From assembly GCA_963784065.1 (NCBI GenBank), contig CAWAQA010000005.1:620001-684000 (forward strand): a stretch of DNA of 64,000 nt, given 5' to 3'. Below the pieces are notes generated by a model. It did not search any database. It was not told the DNA's origin and saw only the letters and a program-made list of their open reading frames with translations. This stretch comes from CAWAQA01 sp963784065 (lineage in GTDB: Bacteria > Acidobacteriota > Vicinamibacteria > Vicinamibacterales > UBA2999). The translations under genes and the position numbers were made by a program. How positions within the stretch are numbered: the stretch's first letter is position 1; each line of letters begins with the position of its first letter. Of this stretch, positions 25,201 to 33,474 are shown one piece after another.

Positions 25201-25299
25201 TCGGCCTGCGCGCAGGCCGACGGGCAGGGGACGAGCCCGCTGGAACACAAAACTCGAAAGGCGCCAGGTTTGTGTTCCTGCGGGCTCGTCCTCTGCCCG
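25201..25299. repeat. Perfect 20-bp palindrome followed by a 31-bp inverted repeat (MITE-like)
   Basis: TCGGCCTGCGCGCAGGCCGA (25201-25220) is a perfect palindrome. The next 31 nt (25221-25251) recur inverted at 25269-25299 with two mismatches, leaving a 17-nt loop. Neither matches the A or B families. It sits between divergent genes at 25081 and 25475. Confidence 0.75.
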
Positions 25300-25474
25300 C
25301 CGCCTTTGGCGGCCTGTCGACGGCGGGGGTGACCCTCCGCGATCTCCGCGATCTCTGCGTTGATTGAATCACCGTCGAGGCCCAACGGCAAACCCGGGCC
25401 CTCTGGCACGTGCGGGCCCGGTGGAATACGATCGGAAACCGAGGCCTGATCTCTCGCAGAGAAGGCAGAAGCAG

Positions 25475-26698
25475 ATGGGTATTGCACGCATCACCGCATC
25501 AACGTTCGCCGTGGCCCTGGTCGTCGCGGTGATCGCGCTGGCCACGGCCGCGGATGCGCGGCAAGGCAGGGGAACGGGGGCGGGAGCGGGCGCGGGGGCG
25601 GCGCCGGGCCGCGGAGCGAACGCGCCGCGGACGTCTACGACGCCGCCGGAGGGTGTCACGCCGCTGCCCGTCGATCTGTTTACGAGCAAGAACTTCTATC
25701 TCGATCGAAAGTACTGGACCGACCCGCGATACGTCCGCTGCAACACGCCTCGTCAGCTGACCGACATGTGGACGAGGGACAACCGCATGGGGCATTGGGG
25801 CGACTGCAAGCACGACTACCCGACGTCCAAGATCGTGAGCCCGCATCCGTACAAGACCGCCGCCGAGCATTACGCCGCGCTGATGGCGGCGGCCCGCAAG
25901 GCAGGCGGCCCCACGGTTCACACCCGGCAGACGCTGCCTGACTGGGACGGGTTCTACCGGCGGCTGGCGCCGGACGAGCAGTGGATTTGGGGCCGGAACC
26001 TCCAGACCGCCACCATGCTCTCGCTGCTGACGCCGGAGTATCAGACGCGCATGGTCCAGCAGAACTACCACGAAGCGGTGAACAACTCGCCGCAATGGAG
26101 CGCCGCGTTCTGTTATCCGGAAGGGCTGATGCGGTGGTGGTCGCAGTTCTCCCTCGGCGGCCCCATCGAGGTGATGATGACGCCGTATCAGGTCCAGTTC
26201 CTGAGCGGGATCGCCGACAACTTCCTCCGCAAGGTCCTCATCGGCCAGACGCACGTGCAGAAGGTGCCGCAATGGTTCGGTGAAACGATCGGATTCTGGA
26301 ACGGCACCACGCTGGTCGCCTGGACTGCCAACGTCCAGGGATGGACGATCGCGCATTCGATGTTCGAGTTCAGCAGTTCGCTGGAGATCGTCGAAGTCTT
26401 CCGGCCGAGCGCCGATGGAAAGACGATCGAGGTCGAAGCCACGTTCTACGATCCGGAAGCGTTCACCCGTCCGCTGCGCGCCGTGACGCCCTGGGAGCGC
26501 CAGGCCCGCCCCGACGACCCGGAGACCAGGTTCACCTACGTCGAGTGCCGCGTCGGGAGCACCATCGTGAATGGCCCGGACGGGAGGCCAACCCAACTCA
26601 CGTTCGTCGATGACGGGTATGTCGATTACTTCGGCCGGCCGTGGGCGCAGAACTGGGAGAAGCACTTCGAGCAGGGCTGGGAGAAGCCGGCCAACTGA
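25475..26698 (+). CDS. Large secreted WEGDTLV-like family protein
   Basis: 407 residues from ATG 25475 (AGAAGG upstream); a longer open frame to 25364 lacks coding character. A signal peptide ends ATAADARQ and a Gly/Ala-rich stretch follows. The family block is degenerate: GFWNGTTLVAWTANVQGW takes the place of the usual WEGDTLVVDTxGF, then SSSLEIVEVFRPSADG and EVEATFYDPEAFTRPL as in its relatives. A central W-rich region contains WDGFYRRLAPDEQWIWGR. Function unknown. The DUF6152 gene follows after 20 nt, repeating the pairing seen at 3.4 kb and 57.5 kb. Confidence 0.7.
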   Translation: MGIARITASTFAVALVVAVIALATAADARQGRGTGAGAGAGAAPGRGANAPRTSTTPPEGVTPLPVDLFTSKNFYLDRKYWTDPRYVRCNTPRQLTDMWTRDNRMGHWGDCKHDYPTSKIVSPHPYKTAAEHYAALMAAARKAGGPTVHTRQTLPDWDGFYRRLAPDEQWIWGRNLQTATMLSLLTPEYQTRMVQQNYHEAVNNSPQWSAAFCYPEGLMRWWSQFSLGGPIEVMMTPYQVQFLSGIADNFLRKVLIGQTHVQKVPQWFGETIGFWNGTTLVAWTANVQGWTIAHSMFEFSSSLEIVEVFRPSADGKTIEVEATFYDPEAFTRPLRAVTPWERQARPDDPETRFTYVECRVGSTIVNGPDGRPTQLTFVDDGYVDYFGRPWAQNWEKHFEQGWEKPAN

Positions 26699-26718
26699 TG
26701 ATCCAGGAGCGAGGAGCC

Positions 26719-27180
26719 ATGAGGAGACCAATGCTGAGAGCCCGGCAGGCAGGGCTCGTGTGCGTGATGTGGATCGGTGCGCTCGCCGGGTCCGCCCTCG
26801 CCCATCACTCGTTCGCGATGTACGACCTGGGCGTCACGAAAACGATGACGGGGCAGGTCACGCGATACATCCCGGGGGCCAATCACGCGCAGATCATCTT
26901 CCAGCTGCTCACGCCCGAAGGCACGCCCGAAGTGGAAAACGGGAAGCCGGTTCAATGGGGCGTCGAGACAGGATCGGCAGCCTCCCTCGGCCGTCGTGGG
27001 GTTTCGCCGAAGACGTTTCCGGAAGGCACCATCATCACCCTCACGCTTCATCCGCTCCGAGACGGCCGGCCGTTTGGCGCCATGGCGGGGCAATTGATCA
27101 AGTGCGGGACGGCGATGCCCAAGGGCGGGTGCACGAAGGAGACGGGCGAGGTGTTCCTCACCGGCAACGCGGAGAACTAG
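26719..27180 (+). CDS. DUF6152 family periplasmic protein
   Basis: 153 residues from ATG 26719 with GAGGAG 2-8 nt upstream. The signal peptide ends AGSALA, so the mature protein begins HHSFAMYDLG. The family core follows: KTMTGQVTRYIPGANHAQII, QWGVETGSAASLGRRG and GTIITLTLHPLRDGRPFGA. A C-terminal segment with two cysteines (KCGTAMPKGGCTKE) is not present in the other two copies here and may add a disulfide or metal site. It pairs with the WEGDTLV-like gene 20 nt upstream. Confidence 0.82.
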   Translation: MRRPMLRARQAGLVCVMWIGALAGSALAHHSFAMYDLGVTKTMTGQVTRYIPGANHAQIIFQLLTPEGTPEVENGKPVQWGVETGSAASLGRRGVSPKTFPEGTIITLTLHPLRDGRPFGAMAGQLIKCGTAMPKGGCTKETGEVFLTGNAEN

Positions 27181-27202
27181 TGGACGGTCTCAGCATGCAA
27201 TC

Positions 27203-27673
27203 CTACCGCTCGTAGAATGGCGGCGGCTCGATCCCCAACGCGCGCAGGTAGACGTAGCCCTGCCCGCGGTGATGGATCTCGTTGTCGATCACGTACAGGA
27301 GGAGGTTGTACACGACGCCGGGATACTGGCCGAACGCGGTCATCGTCTCGTGAAACCGCTCCGGCGGGATCTGTGCCCACAACGTGTTGATCTGATCCGT
27401 GCTCTCGTCCCACAACCGCAGGACTTCCTGTCTGGACCGCGGTTCGCGGCTGCTCATCTGATCCCACTGCCCCGTCACGATGCCACGCAGCATCGGCGCA
27501 CCCATGGTGATCATTTCCATGGCGAGCGCGCCAAATGGGCGCATCGACCCGACTGAGAACGTGAAGAGCTGATCCTCCGGATACTTTTCAATCAGGCGCC
27601 GGGTCAACCGGCGATGGCCCTGCCAGTGCTGCAGCAGGGCCGCAGGTGGAATAAAGCACGCTTCAGTCGGCAC
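27203..27673 (-). CDS. DinB family protein
   Basis: 156 residues from GTG 27673, chosen because GGAGG lies 6 nt before it. The four-helix DinB fold is suggested by LLQHWQGHRRLTRRLIEKYP (first metal His), FGALAMEMITMGAPMLRGIV, LWDESTDQINTLWAQIP and the C-terminal NEIHHRGQGYVYLRALGIEP with the HHRGQ metal motif. DinB/YfiT proteins are metal-binding and often transfer or hydrolyse small thiols, but most have no known substrate. Monocistronic; convergent with the DUF6152 gene (22 nt between stops). Frame intact. Confidence 0.85.
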   Translation of the reverse strand: MPTEACFIPPAALLQHWQGHRRLTRRLIEKYPEDQLFTFSVGSMRPFGALAMEMITMGAPMLRGIVTGQWDQMSSREPRSRQEVLRLWDESTDQINTLWAQIPPERFHETMTAFGQYPGVVYNLLLYVIDNEIHHRGQGYVYLRALGIEPPPFYER

Positions 27674-27707
27674 AGCAGACCTCCAGAACCAGGCAGAAAA
27701 GAAAGTT

Positions 27708-27733
27708 GGCGGGTCCGGAAGGACCCGCCCTAC
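27708..27733. repeat. Family B palindrome
   Basis: GGCGGGTCCGGAAGGACCCGCC forms an eight-pair hairpin with a short loop upstream of dinB and next to the tandem repeat at 27747. Confidence 0.75.
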
Positions 27734-27746
27734 GGATAAATGTATC

Positions 27747-27868
27747 CGAAGCCCGAAGCCCGAAGCCCGAAGCTCGAAGCCCCGAAGCCTGGAGCCCTGA
27801 GCCCGAAGCCAAATAGACCAAGCCCGAAGCCTGGAGCCCGAAGCCCGGAGCCCGAAGCCAAGCCCGGA
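27747..27868. repeat. Heptamer-like tandem repeat (GAAGCCC units)
   Basis: About 17 imperfect copies of GAAGCCC or GGAGCCC run head to tail, with one AAATAGACC interruption. In all frames it encodes only low-complexity protein. It lies in the leader of the gene that starts at 27924. Confidence 0.85.
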
Positions 27869-27923
27869 GCCCGTGGACCGCCTATACTTGCGACCGCCAG
27901 CCACATCTCGCGAGAGGAGCAGT

Positions 27924-28910
27924 ATGGAGACCCCACCATCGCGCAGGCACTTTCTTCAGCGGGCCGCGACCGCCGGCGGAGCGGTCGCGCTCGGCGTGAC
28001 GGCAGCACCGCCGGCCGAGGCCGGCGCGGCGCAAGCCGCCCAGGCCGCGGTCCCGTTGTCCAGAGCGCGCAGGCTTCGCAACCTCCTGCAGAGACCTGGC
28101 CTCCTCGTCGCGCCTGAAGCGTACACCGTGATTGCCGGGAAGCTCGCCGAGGCGAACGGGTTCGAGGTGATCTACATCGGCGGCAACATGATGTCGATGA
28201 CCTACCTCGGCGTCCCGGACTGGGGTGTGATTACCACCACCGACATGGTGGAGATCGCCGGACGCATCGCGCGCGAGGTCTCCATTCCGGCCATCGTCGA
28301 CGCCGACCAGGCGGGTGAGACGTCGCTGAACGTCTACCGGACGGTCCAGCAGTACGAACGGGCCGGGATCGCCGGGTCTCCACATCGAGGATAGCCGCAA
28401 CCCCAAGAAGATGGAGACGTGGGCGGGGCCGGGCGGCCCGACGACCAGCCAGCTGCAGTCGGTGGAGCAGATGCGCGAACGGCATCGAGGCAGCCGTTGA
28501 CGCGCGCTCCGATCCGGACCTGGTCATCATCGGGCGTACGGTCGCCGAGGATCCCAACGCGGTGATCCGTCGCGGCACCGCCTTCGCGCAGGCGGGCGCG
28601 GACGTGGTCATGAACAGCCTCACCGGCATGACCGCCGACCAGATCAACCGGATTGCGCGAGAGGTGCCGGTGCCCGTGCTCGGCATCGGCGTGCCGAAGA
28701 CCTACCTCGCCGGCACGCGCATGAAAATGAATATCTACCCCAACATGGTCTCGGCGGCGGCGATGGCGCTCTGCGACACGATGTTCCGGGAACTGAGGGA
28801 GAACGGCGAGGTATCCAGCCGCGCTCCTCTTTCCCCGGACGTACCTGAGCCGCGTCACGCGTGCGACGACGTTCGCCGAACTCGCGAAGCGATGGCTGTC
28901 CACTCCGTAG
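27924..28910 (+). CDS. Tat-exported isocitrate lyase/PEP mutase family protein (three indels)
   Basis: Start ATG 27924 (GAGGAG upstream). A twin-arginine signal is plain: SRRHFLQRAATAGGAVALGV, then an alanine-rich end. The barrel shows LLQRPGLLVAPEAYTVIAGK, FEVIYIGGNMMSM, IPAIVDADQAGETSLNVYRT and, after a break near 28378, HIEDSRNPKKM, then PDLVIIGRTVAEDPNAVIRR and GADVVMNSLTGMTAD. Other breaks lie near 28480 and 28812; the end RWLSTP is at 28910. The catalytic KKCGH loop of isocitrate lyase is absent, as in PEP mutase and oxaloacetase-type relatives. Export of such an enzyme is unusual. It probably acts on an oxoacid or phosphonate-like compound in the periplasm. The amidohydrolase gene follows. 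Confidence 0.75.
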
Positions 28911-28932
28911 CCGCATGTCGTCAAGGAGAGAT

Positions 28933-30410
28933 GCCATGCAACGGTTGACCATCGTCTGGTGCGCGCTGCCTCGTCGCGGCGGCGTGTTCCTCGACCGCCG
29001 GCCGGCCAGGGAACGGACGCCGTGCTTGTTCGAGGGAGCGACGGCTGATTGTGGGTGACGGAAGCGCGCCGATCGAGAGCTCGGCATTCCTGGTGGAAGA
29101 CGACACGTTCACGCGCGTCGGGCGCAAGGGCGAGGTGCAGGCCGCCGACGGAGTGGCGCGCGTGGATCTCACCGGGAAGACGGTGATGCCCGCGATCATC
29201 AAGCGCACGGTCACGTCGGCTACCGCAAGGGCGCGAGCTTCACGGTCGAGAACTACACCCGCGAGAACATCATCGATCACCTGCAGCGCTTCGCGTATCA
29301 CGGCGTCGCGGCCGTCATGAGCATTGGCGCCGAGCGGCCGGAGCTGGGCTACGCGCTGCGCGACGAGCTGCGGGCGGCGCCGCCGCCTGAACACCGCGCT
29401 CTTCCTGACCGCCGGTCAGGGGCTGGCGATGCCTGAACGGCGGCCCGGCTCCGCCGTTGCGCGACGTGCCCTATGGGGTGACCACCGAGGCGGAAGCACG
29501 CAAGGCGGTCCAGGAGCTGGCGGCGCGGAAGGTGGACCATTACGTCAAGGTGTGGGTCGACGACCGCGGCGGGACCGTGAAGAAGCTGCCGCCGGAGGTG
29601 TACACGGCCGCGATCGACGAGGCGCACCGGCACGGGCTCCTCACCATCACGCACGTGGTCGAGATGGACGACGTGAAGGCGATCATGCGGGCGGGCATCG
29701 ACGGTTTCGGGCACGCCCCGTGGCGAGGCGGACGGGAGGTGGACGACGAGCTGCTCGGGCTGTTCAGGGAGCGGCCGGAGGTGTTCGTCCTGATGACGCT
29801 GTGGAGCTCGCGCAACGAGATCTTCGGCCGCCGGCCCGGCGTGGATGGACGACCCGCTCCTGCGAGAGACGTTTACCGACGCCGACATCAGCGGCGCTGG
29901 AGAACCCGGCCTTCAGCGCCGATGCGCCGGCGAAGTGGAAGGCCGGGATCGTTCCGCGCAGCGTGGCGAAGCTCAAGGCCGCGGGCGTGCGGTTTGGAAT
30001 GGGCGACGACGCCGGCGCCACCAACGGGGCGCAATACTTCGGCTTCGCCTCGCACATCGAGATGGCCAGCATGGTCGAAGCCGGCTTGACGCCCGGCCGA
30101 GGCGATTACCGCCGCGACCCGCAACTCGGCCGAGTTCCTGAAGCTCGAGAAGCTCGGCACGGTGGCGGCGGGAAAGAGCGCCGACTTCATCGTGCTCGAC
30201 GCCAACCCGCTCGACGACATCGCCAATACGCGACGGATCTCGACCGTCTACCTGCGCGGGAAGGAAGTCGATCGCCCCGCGTTACGCGCCAGGTGGACCG
30301 GTACTCGGGCCACTGAGACGCAGGTGACTGGACCGCGCGGCGCACTGCTGCGGCCGCGTCAAGGGGAAGGTGACGTTGACCAGCTGCGGCGGATGGTGGT
30401 ATCAGCCTGA
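28933..30410 (+). CDS. Metal-dependent amidohydrolase, imidazolonepropionase-like (several indels)
   Basis: The corrected protein is a paralog of the intact gene at 53953. Blocks in order: VGDGSAPIESSAFLVEDDTF, RVDLTGKTVMPAII, HGHVGYRKG (metal HxH, in a shifted frame at about 29205), TVENYTRENIIDHLQRFAYH, KVDHYVKVWVDDRGGTVKKL, LLTITHVVEMDDVKAIMRAG, FGMGDDAGATNGAQYFG (metal Asp) and GKSADFIVLDANPLDDIANT. Breaks fall near 29010, 29205, 29390, 29450, 29850, 29895 and 30100. The signal peptide region is poorly readable. Substrate unknown; related exported enzymes hydrolyse cyclic amides or dipeptides. The sigma-factor gene follows directly. Confidence 0.75.
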
Positions 30411-30412
30411 GG

Positions 30413-31363
30413 ATGCAGGTTGACGTCGCGCAACTGGAAACGCACCGCGCCGCCCTCACGGGTCACTGCTATCGCATGCTGGGCTCGCCCGTCGATGCGG
30501 AGGACGCCGTCCAGGAAACGATTGTGCGCGCGTGGCAGAGCCTGGACCGCTTCCAGGGCCGGGCGTCGTTGCGCACCTGGCTGTACCGAATCGCGACCAA
30601 TGTGTGCCTCGACGCGCTGTCCCAGCGCTCGCGGCGCGCGCGGCCCATGGAAGACGGTCCTCTTGGCTCCGTGGACGACGCGCTCGAAGTTCGCCCGCGC
30701 ACCCACTGGCTCGAGCCGATCCCGGATGCGCACGCCCTGCCGGCCGACGCCGATCCATTCGAGCTCGCGGCGCTTCGCCAGAGCATCCGCCTCGCCTTCG
30801 TGGCCGCCCTGCAGCACCTTCCCCCTCGGCAGCGGGCCACGCTGATTCTGACCGAGGTGCTCGGGTGGTCCGCCGCTGAAGTGGCCGAGTGCCTCGAGAC
30901 CTCGGTGGCCGCCGTCAACAGCGCGCTGCAGCGCGCGCGCGAGACGCTCGTCACCCGGAATGTGACCGGCTCCGAGGAGCGGCTGACCGATGAGCAGTCC
31001 AGACTGCTCGAGCGCTACGTCGACGCGTTTCACCGCTACGACGTAGACGGCCTGGCCGGGCTGCTCCGCGAAGACGCGACGCTGTCGATGCCGCCGTACA
31101 CGCTCTGGCTGCGCGGCCCCGAGGCGATCCGCACCTGGCTCCTGGGACGTGGCGCCGGGTGCCGCGGATCGCGGCTCGTGCCGACGAGCGCCTGCGGCTC
31201 GCCCGCGTTCGGGCAGTACCGCTCCGCCCCGGGCGGCGGTCACCAGCCCTGGGCGCTCATCGTCCTGGAACTGTCGGGCGACCGGATCGCCTCGTGGAAC
31301 TCATTCCTCGACACCGAAAACCTCTTCCCCTTGTTCGGGTTACCGCCGCAGCTCTCCTCGTAA
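30413..31363 (+). CDS. ECF sigma factor with C-terminal SnoaL-like domain (SigG/SigJ type)
   Basis: 316 residues. Region 2 (about 10-75): HRAALTGHCYRMLGSPVDAE, DAVQETIVRAWQSLDRFQGR and SLRTWLYRIATNVCLDAL. Region 4 (about 130-180): LQHLPPRQRATLILTEVLGW and SAAEVAECLETSVAAVNSAL. The C-terminal ~110 residues (ERYVDAFHRYDVDGLAGLL, MPPYTLWLRGPEAIRTWL) form a SnoaL/NTF2-like domain that in this ECF class controls sigma activity instead of an anti-sigma factor. The start at 30413 abuts the amidohydrolase stop without its own clear ribosome site. DoxX and VOC genes downstream could be its targets (inference). Confidence 0.88.
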   Translation: MQVDVAQLETHRAALTGHCYRMLGSPVDAEDAVQETIVRAWQSLDRFQGRASLRTWLYRIATNVCLDALSQRSRRARPMEDGPLGSVDDALEVRPRTHWLEPIPDAHALPADADPFELAALRQSIRLAFVAALQHLPPRQRATLILTEVLGWSAAEVAECLETSVAAVNSALQRARETLVTRNVTGSEERLTDEQSRLLERYVDAFHRYDVDGLAGLLREDATLSMPPYTLWLRGPEAIRTWLLGRGAGCRGSRLVPTSACGSPAFGQYRSAPGGGHQPWALIVLELSGDRIASWNSFLDTENLFPLFGLPPQLSS

Positions 31364-31479
31364 CGGAAGGGCCGGATTCTCCGTGAATCCCAGCTGGCGA
31401 CGGCCGTTCGCGGCGACCGATGATTTCGGTCCGGCGCGGCAGTCTATAGCCTTGAAACGCGATTTCAAGGAGTGACCCG

Positions 31480-31912
31480 ATGAGTCACGCGGCGGTTACC
31501 TATAGCCAACCGCAGCAGTTTTCCGCGAAGCAGGTCTGGACCGGCCGGGTGCTCAGCGGGGTGGCGGTGCTCTTCCTGACGTTCGACGCGGCCATGAAGG
31601 TGTTCATGATGGCGCCCGCCATCGAGGGGACCACGCAACTCGGGTATCCCGCGAGCGCGATCCTGCCAATCGGCCTCATCCAGGTCGCCTGCCTGATCGT
31701 CTACCTGATCCCGCGCACGTCCGTGCTCGGCGCGATTCTCTGGACCGGGTACCTTGGTGGCGCGATCGCCACGCACGTGCGGGCCGGCAGCCCGCTCGCC
31801 GACGCACACGCTGTTCCCGATTTATGTGGCCGCACTCCTCTGGGCAGGGCTGTGGCTGCGCGATCACCGCGTGCGCGCGCTGCTGTCTCCGCCCCGCGCA
31901 TCGCATTCCTGA
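31480..31912 (+). CDS. DoxX-like family membrane protein (one indel)
   Basis: About 144 residues from ATG 31480 (AAGGAG upstream). Four membrane segments: VLSGVAVLFLTFDAAMKVFM, ILPIGLIQVACLIVYLIP, VLGAILWTGYLGGAIATHVR and, in the other frame after a break near 31806, TLFPIYVAALLWAGLWLRD. These match DoxX-like proteins, small inner-membrane proteins linked to redox stress. Uncorrected, the frame would fuse to the next VOC gene. The end is TGA at 31910-31912, 8 nt before the VOC start. Confidence 0.8.
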
Positions 31913-31920
31913 GGAGAGTC

Positions 31921-32334
31921 ATGACACCGACGCATTCGCGAAGCATCTTCGTCAACCTTGCCGTGCGCGACCTGAAGAAGTCGATGGCGTTCTTCTCGAC
32001 GCTCGGCTTCGAGTTCAACCCGAAGTTCACGGACGAGAACGCCGCCTGCATGATCGTCAGCGCCGACGCGTTCGTCATGCTCCTCACCGAGCCGTTCTTC
32101 AAGACCTTCACCAGGCGCCAACCGTGCGACACCGCCAGGCACACCGAGGCGCTCCTGGCGATCTCGTGTGCCAGCAGGGCGGAGGTTGACGAGATGGTGA
32201 AGAAAGCCATCGCCGCAGGTGGCACGCACGCGATGGACACGCAGGATCACGGCTTCATGTACGCCTGGAGCTTCTACGATCTCGATGACCATCACTGGGA
32301 AGTCGTCTGGATGGATCCGCAGGCCGCCCAGTAA
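31921..32334 (+). CDS. VOC family (glyoxalase-like) protein
   Basis: 137 residues from ATG 31921 with GAGGAG upstream. Paired beta-alpha-beta-beta-beta units: IFVNLAVRDLKKSMAFFSTL, GFEFNPKFTDENAACMIVSA, then VDEMVKKAIAAGGTHAMD and SFYDLDDHHWEVVWMDP. Resembles the PhnB/glyoxalase-resistance branch annotated as lactoylglutathione lyase-like. The two-unit fold normally binds a metal; HHWE could give ligands. Substrate unknown. In the DoxX-VOC-BNR-MoaD string on the plus strand. Confidence 0.85.
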   Translation: MTPTHSRSIFVNLAVRDLKKSMAFFSTLGFEFNPKFTDENAACMIVSADAFVMLLTEPFFKTFTRRQPCDTARHTEALLAISCASRAEVDEMVKKAIAAGGTHAMDTQDHGFMYAWSFYDLDDHHWEVVWMDPQAAQ

Positions 32335-32358
32335 CGGGCAGACCGGAAGGAGTTGGAG

Positions 32359-33474
32359 ATGAGCGGTGTACGAGTTCTCGTGGGGACGCGCAAGGGCGCG
32401 TTCATCCTCACGTCGGACGGAAAGCGGGAACGATGGGATGTCAGCGGTCCCCACTTCGGCGGCTGGGAGTTGTACCACGTCAAGGGATCGCCGGCGGATC
32501 CGAACCGGCTGTATGCGTCGCAGTCCAGCGGTTGGTTCGGCCAGCTCATTCAACGGTCGAGCGACGGCGGCCGCACCTGGGAAGCGATGGACAACAAGTT
32601 CGTGTACGACGGCGTCCCCGGCACGCACCAGTGGTATGACGGGACGCCGCACCCGTGGGAGTTCAAGCGCGTCTGGCACCTCGAGCCATCGCTGACCGAT
32701 CCGGACACGATTTACGCGGGGGTTGAAGACGCCGCCATGTTCCGCTCGACCGACGGTGGACGATCGTGGCAGGAGCTTTCCGCGCTGCGCGGACACGGGT
32801 CCGGGCCGTCCTGGCAGCCGGGGGCCGGCGGGCTCTGCCTGCACACGATTCTTCTCCATCCAGGCAATCCCGACCGGATGTTCACCGCGATCTCGGCGGC
32901 GGGCGCCTTCCGCACCGACGACGGGGGGACGACGTGGCGGGCGGTCAATCGCGGATTGCGATCGCAATACATCCCCGACCCGAATGCGGAGGTGGGCCAC
33001 TGCGTGCACCGCCTCGCCATGCACCCGTCGCGGCCCGACGTCCTCTTCATGCAGAAGCACTGGGACGTCATGCGCAGCGACGACGCCGGCGAGTCGTGGC
33101 ACGAGATCAGCGGCGACCTGCCGAGCGACTTTGGATTCGTGATCGACGTCCACGCGCACGAGCCGGAGACGCTCTATGTGCTGCCGATCACGAGCGACTC
33201 GGAGCACTATCCGCCGGAAGGAAAGTTGAGGGTGTACCGCAGCCGCTCGGGCGGGAACGAGTGGGAGGCGCTCACGAAGGGATTGCCCCAGCACGACTGC
33301 TACGTCAACGTGCTGCGCGACGCGATGGCGGTCGATTCGCTCGACCCGTGCGGCGTCTACTTTGGCACGACGGGCGGCCAGGTCTACGGATCGTCTGACG
33401 GGGGAGACAACTGGGCGCCGATCGTCCGGGATCTCCCGGCGGTCCTGTCGGTGGAAGTCCAGGCGCTTCCATGA
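32359..33474 (+). CDS. BNR/Asp-box beta-propeller protein (sialidase-like fold)
   Basis: 371 residues from ATG 32359 (AAGGAG 6 nt before). Asp-box repeats are spread along the chain: RSSDGGRTWEAM, RSTDGGRSWQEL, RTDDGGTTWRAV, RSDDAGESWHEI and GSSDGGDNWAPI. They are interleaved with VGTRKGAFILTSDGKR and HPSRPDVLFMQKHWDVM. No signal peptide, so a cytoplasmic propeller. Such proteins are often named exo-alpha-sialidase, but the sialidase arginine triad is not visible and no sugar role is claimed. Its last codon overlaps the ATG of the MoaD-like gene (ATGA), implying coupled translation and a shared function. Confidence 0.85.
   Translation: MSGVRVLVGTRKGAFILTSDGKRERWDVSGPHFGGWELYHVKGSPADPNRLYASQSSGWFGQLIQRSSDGGRTWEAMDNKFVYDGVPGTHQWYDGTPHPWEFKRVWHLEPSLTDPDTIYAGVEDAAMFRSTDGGRSWQELSALRGHGSGPSWQPGAGGLCLHTILLHPGNPDRMFTAISAAGAFRTDDGGTTWRAVNRGLRSQYIPDPNAEVGHCVHRLAMHPSRPDVLFMQKHWDVMRSDDAGESWHEISGDLPSDFGFVIDVHAHEPETLYVLPITSDSEHYPPEGKLRVYRSRSGGNEWEALTKGLPQHDCYVNVLRDAMAVDSLDPCGVYFGTTGGQVYGSSDGGDNWAPIVRDLPAVLSVEVQALP

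Noticed and set aside
27747..27868. Possible CRISPR array
   Set aside because: Units are about 7 nt with no unique spacers; a simple tandem repeat.
30187..31243. Minus-strand frames opposite the sigma-factor gene
   Set aside because: Shadows of the sigma-factor regions 2 and 4; no motif in the antisense frames.
31480..32334. A DoxX-VOC fusion protein
   Set aside because: The last DoxX helix (TLFPIYVAALLWAGLWLRD) is in the other frame with its own stop at 31912, and the VOC gene has its own ATG and GAGGAG site.
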